Positions 59,033-64,000 of a DNA stretch of 64,000 nt are shown here, piece by piece. Numbering within the stretch: the stretch's first letter is position 1; each line of letters opens with the position of its first letter. The notes beneath the pieces are model-generated. The model was not told the origin of the DNA, ran no database searches, and worked only from the letters and a program-made list of their open reading frames with translations. The stretch is taken from positions 62,001 through 126,000 of the forward strand of contig NZ_PDJV01000004.1 in the NCBI RefSeq assembly GCF_004116465.1. The letters run 5' to 3'. Both the position numbers and the translations under genes were made by a program. The stretch is from Arcobacter sp. F2176 (GTDB lineage Bacteria > Campylobacterota > Campylobacteria > Campylobacterales > Arcobacteraceae).

Positions 59033-61075
59033 ATGCCTTTATCTAATCTAAACGAAGAACAATTATCAGCTGCTACATGTAAACCAGGCTTTAACCTTAT
59101 TATTGCAAGTGCAGGGACTGGAAAAACATCTACAATTGTTGGAAGAATTGCTACCTTAATTAATGGTGGAGTTAAACCTTCTGAAATAATACTTTTGACT
59201 TTTACAAATAAAGCTGCCCAAGAGATGGTACAAAGGGTTTCTAAATTTTTTGGTAAAGACACAGCTGGTGCTATCATGGCTGGAACTTTTCACAGTGTAA
59301 GTTATAAATTAATAAAACAATTACAAGTAAATATTACACTTAAACAACCAAATGAGTTGAAAACACTTTTTAAATCTATTTATGAAAAAAGAGTTTTTTT
59401 TGAAAGAGATGATTCAACAAGTCCATATGATGGAGGCTATTTATATGATATTTATTCTTTATATTTAAACTCTAAAAATAATGAAGAGTTTGGGGATTGG
59501 ATAGTTGAAAAAAATGCTGGACATGAGATTTATACTGCTATTTATGAAGATGTAATCAAAGAGTTTCATACATTAAAAAAAGAGTACGGTTATGCCAATT
59601 TTGATGATTTATTAACTATTATGCTTGAACTTCTTGAGACAAATGATTTTGATTTTAAAGAAATTCTTGTAGATGAATATCAAGATACAAATCCTTTACA
59701 GGGAAAATTATTAGAAGCTTTTAAACCAAAATCACTTTTTTGTGTAGGTGATTATGACCAAAGTATTTATGCTTTTAATGGCTCTGACATTGGGATTATT
59801 TCTACCTTTGCTGATAGGTATGAGGGTGCAAAAGTTTTTACTTTAAGAAAAAACTATCGTTCAACTAGACCAATTTTACAACTTGCAACAAAAGTGATTG
59901 AACACAATGAAAGAATTTATGATAAAAATCTTGAAGTAGTAAGACAAGATGCAGAACATTCTCCTAGACTATTAACTTTTAATGAACTTTTTGATCAATA
60001 TGAGCATATCTCAAAACTAATTTCACAAAGTACCACACCACATATAGATATAGCGATAATATTTAGAAATAATTCAAGTGCAGATGGTATAGAAGCAAAC
60101 TTAAGAGAATTTTCAATACCAGCAAAAAGAAAAGGCGGAAAGAGTTTTTTTGAAGCTGCTGAGGTAAAATTTGTATTAGATATTATTACTTTACTGAAAA
60201 GTCATAATGATATGATGGCAGCTATTCATATTTTGGAGTATGGAAAAGGAATAGGAAAAGCTATAGCAAAAGATATATTTGATGCTTTGATGAAGTTAGG
60301 GCATGGAGATTTATTTCAAGGTTTATTTAATCCAGACCCAAATATAAAAAGTCCATATGTATCAACAAAAACAAAGAATATACAGTTAGGGCTTTTTGAT
60401 GATTTTGCAGAATTAGGTTCTGTTTCTAAATTCAAAGATTGTGGTTTTGATGATAAATTTTTAGGAAATCCAATCTTAAAACATCCAAAACTTTGTGTTG
60501 AAGGTGGAGAGTTTTTATTTGAATTTTATTTGATAGTAAAAGATTTAAAAAGAATAAAAAACCCAAGAAGTGCTATTGATCATATTTTCAAATCAAATTT
60601 ATATGACCATTTAATTGAAATGCTTTCTAACAAAAGAGCTACAAGAAAAGATGGACAAATTGACCCTGCTATGAAACAAACTTCAATTGTAAGAATAAAT
60701 AGAAAAATAACTTTATTGAAATCTTTATCTTATAATTATAGCGATATAGAAAAATTTATAAATGCCATGGTTTTAGGTGGTAGTGAGATGAGTGAAGGTG
60801 ATGGTGTAAATTTACTATCTGTTCATGCATCTAAGGGCTTAGAGTTTAAAGAAGTTTATGTAATAGATTTGATGAATGGAAGGTTTCCAAATCAAAAATT
60901 AATTGCAAAAGGTGGAAGTATAGAGGAAGAAAGACGGCTGTTTTATGTGGCAGTTACTAGAGCAAAAGATATTTTGTATCTCTCTTATGCAAAGTATGAT
61001 AAAGTTAAAAAATTAAGTTTTGTGCATTCTCAGTTTTTAAAAGAAGCTGGACTTATAAAAGATGAAAGTGAGTAA
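59033..61075 (+). CDS. UvrD/Rep-type DNA helicase
   Basis: A 680-residue superfamily 1 helicase. Q-motif L-N-E-E-Q (residues 6-10); Walker A S-A-G-T-G-K-T-S (26-33); Ia T-F-T-N-K-A-A-Q-E-M (near 62); Walker B V-D-E-Y-Q-D-T (near 217); III G-D-Y-D-Q-S-I-Y (near 242); IV L-R-K-N-Y-R-S (near 276); and the late motifs V-H-A-S-K-G-L-E-F (near 600) and R-R-L-F-Y-V-A-V-T-R-A (near 634). It unwinds DNA 3'-5' in repair or replication restart. I see no clear Shine-Dalgarno sequence before the ATG. It is a single gene, transcribed away from the GMC pair. Confidence 0.93.
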   Translation: MPLSNLNEEQLSAATCKPGFNLIIASAGTGKTSTIVGRIATLINGGVKPSEIILLTFTNKAAQEMVQRVSKFFGKDTAGAIMAGTFHSVSYKLIKQLQVNITLKQPNELKTLFKSIYEKRVFFERDDSTSPYDGGYLYDIYSLYLNSKNNEEFGDWIVEKNAGHEIYTAIYEDVIKEFHTLKKEYGYANFDDLLTIMLELLETNDFDFKEILVDEYQDTNPLQGKLLEAFKPKSLFCVGDYDQSIYAFNGSDIGIISTFADRYEGAKVFTLRKNYRSTRPILQLATKVIEHNERIYDKNLEVVRQDAEHSPRLLTFNELFDQYEHISKLISQSTTPHIDIAIIFRNNSSADGIEANLREFSIPAKRKGGKSFFEAAEVKFVLDIITLLKSHNDMMAAIHILEYGKGIGKAIAKDIFDALMKLGHGDLFQGLFNPDPNIKSPYVSTKTKNIQLGLFDDFAELGSVSKFKDCGFDDKFLGNPILKHPKLCVEGGEFLFEFYLIVKDLKRIKNPRSAIDHIFKSNLYDHLIEMLSNKRATRKDGQIDPAMKQTSIVRINRKITLLKSLSYNYSDIEKFINAMVLGGSEMSEGDGVNLLSVHASKGLEFKEVYVIDLMNGRFPNQKLIAKGGSIEEERRLFYVAVTRAKDILYLSYAKYDKVKKLSFVHSQFLKEAGLIKDESE

Positions 61076-61206
61076 TTAAAAGCTTCGGTAAATAAATTAT
61101 TTTTAAGACTAAGTTAATAATTAGTTAATTAATAATAACATATTGAAGATAGAATAGACCTATCTAAATAAAGAGAAATGCTTTTAATTCTTTTGAGGTA
61201 TACAAT

Positions 61207-63924
61207 ATGAAACTCACTCTTTCAAAAATAAATTTCTTAAATATTTTTTCAATAATAGTTATTTTTTCAATTATACTGGGCTTTTTTATTTATGAATTTA
61301 ATCAAGACTTATATGAAAAAAAAGTGATCTCACTAGAAAAAAGTTATTATTTAAAAAATAAAGCAATAATCAAAAATGAAATACAAAGAGCTATAAGAAG
61401 AATAGAAGTAATAAATAATTTGATTTATGAAAAGAATGAATCTATTTTAAAGGAAAAGGTAAATTTTGTCAAAAATTTATTTGATTCTAATGATGACAAA
61501 AATTTCGATGTCATTTTGACTAAATATAAAAAAGAACTAAATTTATTAAAATGGGATAATGGAACAGGTTATTTTTATATATTTGATAAAAATGGAAAAA
61601 TTTTATACCATGGTGGCAATAAAAAATATATAAATACTAATATATTTGAATCAGCTAAAACAAATGATAGTTTATATCAATTTTTAAAAGAGACTTTAGT
61701 TTTAGATGAAAACTATGGTTCTTATAAATGGTACAAACCAAATGAAAGTCCAAAGGAAATTTACAAAAAATATGTATATATAAAAAGAGATGAAAAACAT
61801 GATATTTTTATAGCAGCTGGTGTTTACAAAAAAGAAATAGATAAAAAGATACAAGAATTAGTTTTTAATGATTTTAGAAAAGATAAATTTGGTGATAACA
61901 AATATGGCTATTTTTGGATATTAGGATTAGACAAAGTTATGAAAATGCATGCACTTAATCCTGAAATTGAAGGTAGAATAAATGATGATGTACTTTCTAC
62001 AGATGGAAGAATTCTCAATGACATTAGTATAAAAATGGCTTTAAACGGTGGAGGGTATGTAAATTACAAATGGATAAGGCCAGACACAAAAAAAGAAGAT
62101 GAAAAATTTTCTTATGTAAAATTAATACCTAATTGGAATTTTATCATTGGTGCAGGATTTTATGTTACAGAACTACAAAATATATTAAAAGAAGAAAAAA
62201 AATCTCTAAAAGAGTTATCTGATGAATATTTGATAAAAGTTTTTATTGTTCTTACTATTTTGATTTCTATATCTTTGATGATAGCAAGATATCTTTCTTT
62301 AAAAATTCATAATGTTGAAATAGAAAGAGAAGATCAAATGAATATTCTAGAACAATATAAGTTATTGTTAGATAGAAGTGCTGTTGTTTCTAAGACAGAT
62401 AAAGATGGGATTATTACTTATGTAAATGGTAGCTTTGAAAAAATAAGTGGATTTAATAAGAATGAACTTATAGGAGTGACACATAAACTAATTGCTCACC
62501 CAGATACTCCAAGAAGTCAATCTAAAAAATTATGGGATACTATTTTAAAAGGGAAGATTTGGAAAGGTATTCTTAAAAATAAAAGAAAAGATGGTGATAG
62601 TTATTATAATAGTATTACTATTATTCCAATAAAAGATTCCCAAGGTAATATTCAAGAGTTTATATCAGCAGGTACAATAGTTACTGAACTAATAGAAAAT
62701 CGATCAAAACTTAAAAATCTATTTAAAACTGATGCCTTAACAGGTTTAGCAAATAGAGTAAGTTTGATAGACCAAATTTCTAAGCAAAAAAGTGGAACTT
62801 TAGCATTAATTAATATTGATAGATTTAAAGAAATAAATGATAGTTATAGTCACATTATTGGTGATGAGGTAATAAAAACATTTGCTGATAGATTATTTAA
62901 ATATTTTAATGAAAAAGGGTATGAATTATATAGATTGCAATCTGATATTTTTGCACTTACTATAAATAATAAAGATAACATAATTGTTGATATAAAGAAT
63001 TTTATGAATACATTAGGAAAAGAACCTTATTTATTTGAAAAAAATAAATTCATGCTTACATATACTTGTGGAATAGCATCTAATAGTGAGAATTTATTAA
63101 CTTATGCAGATATTGCACTAAGCGAAGCTAAAAATAAAAAAGTAAAAATAAAAGAGTATAACCCTTCTATGAAAAATGTTGAAGAGTTTAAAAATAACTT
63201 ATTGTGGGTAGAAAGACTACACCTTGCAATAAAAGAAAATAGAATCTTTCCCCATTATCAACCTATATATAACTATAAAACTGGGAAAATCGATAAATAT
63301 GAAGCTTTAATGAGATTAGAATTAGATGGAAAAATCATATATCCAAATGAGTACTTAGATATTGCTAAAAAAACAAAGTTATACTCAGAATTAACATATA
63401 AGATGGTGGAAAAGGTAATAAGTAAATTTGCAACTAATAATTATGAATTTTCACTTAATTTATGTATTGAAGATCTGATGAATGAAGAACTGATGATATA
63501 TGTGTTTGATTATGCAGAACAAAAAGGTGTATTTGATAGGATGGTTTTAGAAATCGTTGAATCAGAAGAGATAGATGATAGTGATTATATAAATAAACTT
63601 CTTAGAAAATTTAAAAATGAAGGTGTAAAAATAGCAATAGATGATTTTGGTAGCGGTTATTCAAATTATGACTATTTGATTAAGTTACAAGCTGATTATC
63701 TAAAAATTGATGGTTCAATCATAAAATTAATCGAAAATGATAGTAGGACACAAGATGTTGTAAAATCAATTTTTGAGTTTGCTCAAAAGTCTAATATAAA
63801 AGTTATTGCAGAGTTTGTAAGTAATGAAAATATAGATAAGATATTAAGAGAAATAGGCATAGATTATGCACAAGGTTTTTATTATGGAAAGCCAGAAGCT
63901 AAATTAATTGATGAAATAAATTAA
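61207..63924 (+). CDS. Cache-PAS-GGDEF-EAL phosphodiesterase candidate
   Basis: A 905-residue membrane signalling protein. A transmembrane helix at about 12-30 is followed by two tandem periplasmic Cache domains (about 110-210, G-Y-F-Y-I-F-D-K-N-G, and 235-325, K-Y-G-Y-F-W-I-L-G), then a second helix near 344-364. Next come PAS (about 385-495: I-T-Y-V-N-G-S-F-E-K-I), a GGDEF domain (about 510-670) whose motif is Q-S-D-I-F and so is probably inactive, and an EAL domain (about 675-905) with Y-E-A-L-M-R, D-D-F-G-S-G-Y and K-I-D-G intact. It likely hydrolyses c-di-GMP in response to a periplasmic ligand. Its end overlaps the next gene by four bases. Confidence 0.88.
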   Translation: MKLTLSKINFLNIFSIIVIFSIILGFFIYEFNQDLYEKKVISLEKSYYLKNKAIIKNEIQRAIRRIEVINNLIYEKNESILKEKVNFVKNLFDSNDDKNFDVILTKYKKELNLLKWDNGTGYFYIFDKNGKILYHGGNKKYINTNIFESAKTNDSLYQFLKETLVLDENYGSYKWYKPNESPKEIYKKYVYIKRDEKHDIFIAAGVYKKEIDKKIQELVFNDFRKDKFGDNKYGYFWILGLDKVMKMHALNPEIEGRINDDVLSTDGRILNDISIKMALNGGGYVNYKWIRPDTKKEDEKFSYVKLIPNWNFIIGAGFYVTELQNILKEEKKSLKELSDEYLIKVFIVLTILISISLMIARYLSLKIHNVEIEREDQMNILEQYKLLLDRSAVVSKTDKDGIITYVNGSFEKISGFNKNELIGVTHKLIAHPDTPRSQSKKLWDTILKGKIWKGILKNKRKDGDSYYNSITIIPIKDSQGNIQEFISAGTIVTELIENRSKLKNLFKTDALTGLANRVSLIDQISKQKSGTLALINIDRFKEINDSYSHIIGDEVIKTFADRLFKYFNEKGYELYRLQSDIFALTINNKDNIIVDIKNFMNTLGKEPYLFEKNKFMLTYTCGIASNSENLLTYADIALSEAKNKKVKIKEYNPSMKNVEEFKNNLLWVERLHLAIKENRIFPHYQPIYNYKTGKIDKYEALMRLELDGKIIYPNEYLDIAKKTKLYSELTYKMVEKVISKFATNNYEFSLNLCIEDLMNEELMIYVFDYAEQKGVFDRMVLEIVESEEIDDSDYINKLLRKFKNEGVKIAIDDFGSGYSNYDYLIKLQADYLKIDGSIIKLIENDSRTQDVVKSIFEFAQKSNIKVIAEFVSNENIDKILREIGIDYAQGFYYGKPEAKLIDEIN

Positions 63925-64000
63925 GATATTCTTCCTCTTACTCTATTTTTTCCTTTATTTTTTGCATCATAAAGCATATCATCTGCATTTTTGATTATTT
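63921..64000 (-). CDS. C-terminal end of a GGDEF protein (partial)
   Basis: The final 25 codons of a gene whose start lies beyond the window. They read I-I-K-N-A-D-D-M-L-Y-D-A-K-N-K-G-K-N-R-V-R, the characteristic end of a diguanylate cyclase (GGDEF) domain, then G-R-I-S and the stop codon. The stop overlaps the EAL gene stop by four bases, so the two genes converge. Whether the GGDEF motif itself is intact cannot be seen. Confidence 0.8.
   Translation of the reverse strand, partial: IIKNADDMLYDAKNKGKNRVRGRIS

Overview
The window looks like a chromosomal segment of an Arcobacter-like member of the Campylobacterota (Epsilonproteobacteria). The DNA is strongly AT-rich. Gene neighbourhoods that I remember from Campylobacter and Helicobacter recur here: folK / Xaa-Pro peptidase / aroQ / amidohydrolase / sppA, nifU-like / hypothetical / murE, and rpsB-tsf-ABC-acidic protein-gmk. 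Malate:quinone oxidoreductase, cbb3 oxidase assembly genes (ccoI, ccoS) and several Cache/EAL signalling proteins also fit. I see no prophage, no intact insertion sequence and no CRISPR array. Assignments rest on reading motifs and on recalled family knowledge; no search was run.

Layout. 43-3974 is the end of a formate hydrogenlyase-type cluster (hycH, hycI, focA, cysteine-type fdhF) closed by a strong terminator. 4088-4526 holds a small lipoprotein gene and a zinc-ribbon remnant. 4523-12394 (minus) carries lepA, an OmpA-like porin, prs, two unlike mnmA genes in tandem, folK and an M24 peptidase; aroQ, an amidohydrolase and sppA follow on plus. 15266-27508 is an acetate block: pta-ackA, cowN, an AraC-type regulator, a second ackA, a DnaQ-like exonuclease, a cNMP/CBS/nucleotidyltransferase protein, a two-subunit solute:sodium symporter, and an OmpR-type regulator with a Cache histidine kinase. 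27581-28697 is an array of twelve tRNA genes made of three copies of Lys-Glu-Val-Asp. Next come pncC, mqo, ileS, a nifU-like gene and murE, a MoxR/DUF58/VWA operon (35972-39907), and rpsB-tsf with a structured leader.

42013-64000 holds a LolD-like ATPase, gmk, an EAL response regulator, ccoI-ccoS, a cytochrome c, hemH, an AMMECR1-MEMO pair, a CvfB-like protein, tpx, nnrS, msrP-msrQ, a GMC oxidoreductase with its small partner, a UvrD-type helicase, a large Cache-PAS-GGDEF-EAL protein, and the 3' end of a diguanylate cyclase gene at the edge.

How it fits together. The organism appears to live on organic acids with a microaerobic respiratory chain: acetate uptake and activation (symporter, two AckA, Pta), malate oxidation to quinone, cbb3 oxidase maturation, and formate oxidation coupled to hydrogenase. 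A CowN homologue implies nitrogen fixation elsewhere in the genome. The observations I rate highest are the two MnmA types side by side, the triplicated tRNA cassette behind a consensus promoter, CowN, paired 11-bp direct repeats at similar distances upstream of the symporter operon and of pta, the folded rpsB leader, and the MoxR operon ending in an unrecognised membrane protein. I did not find a clearly new multigene system.
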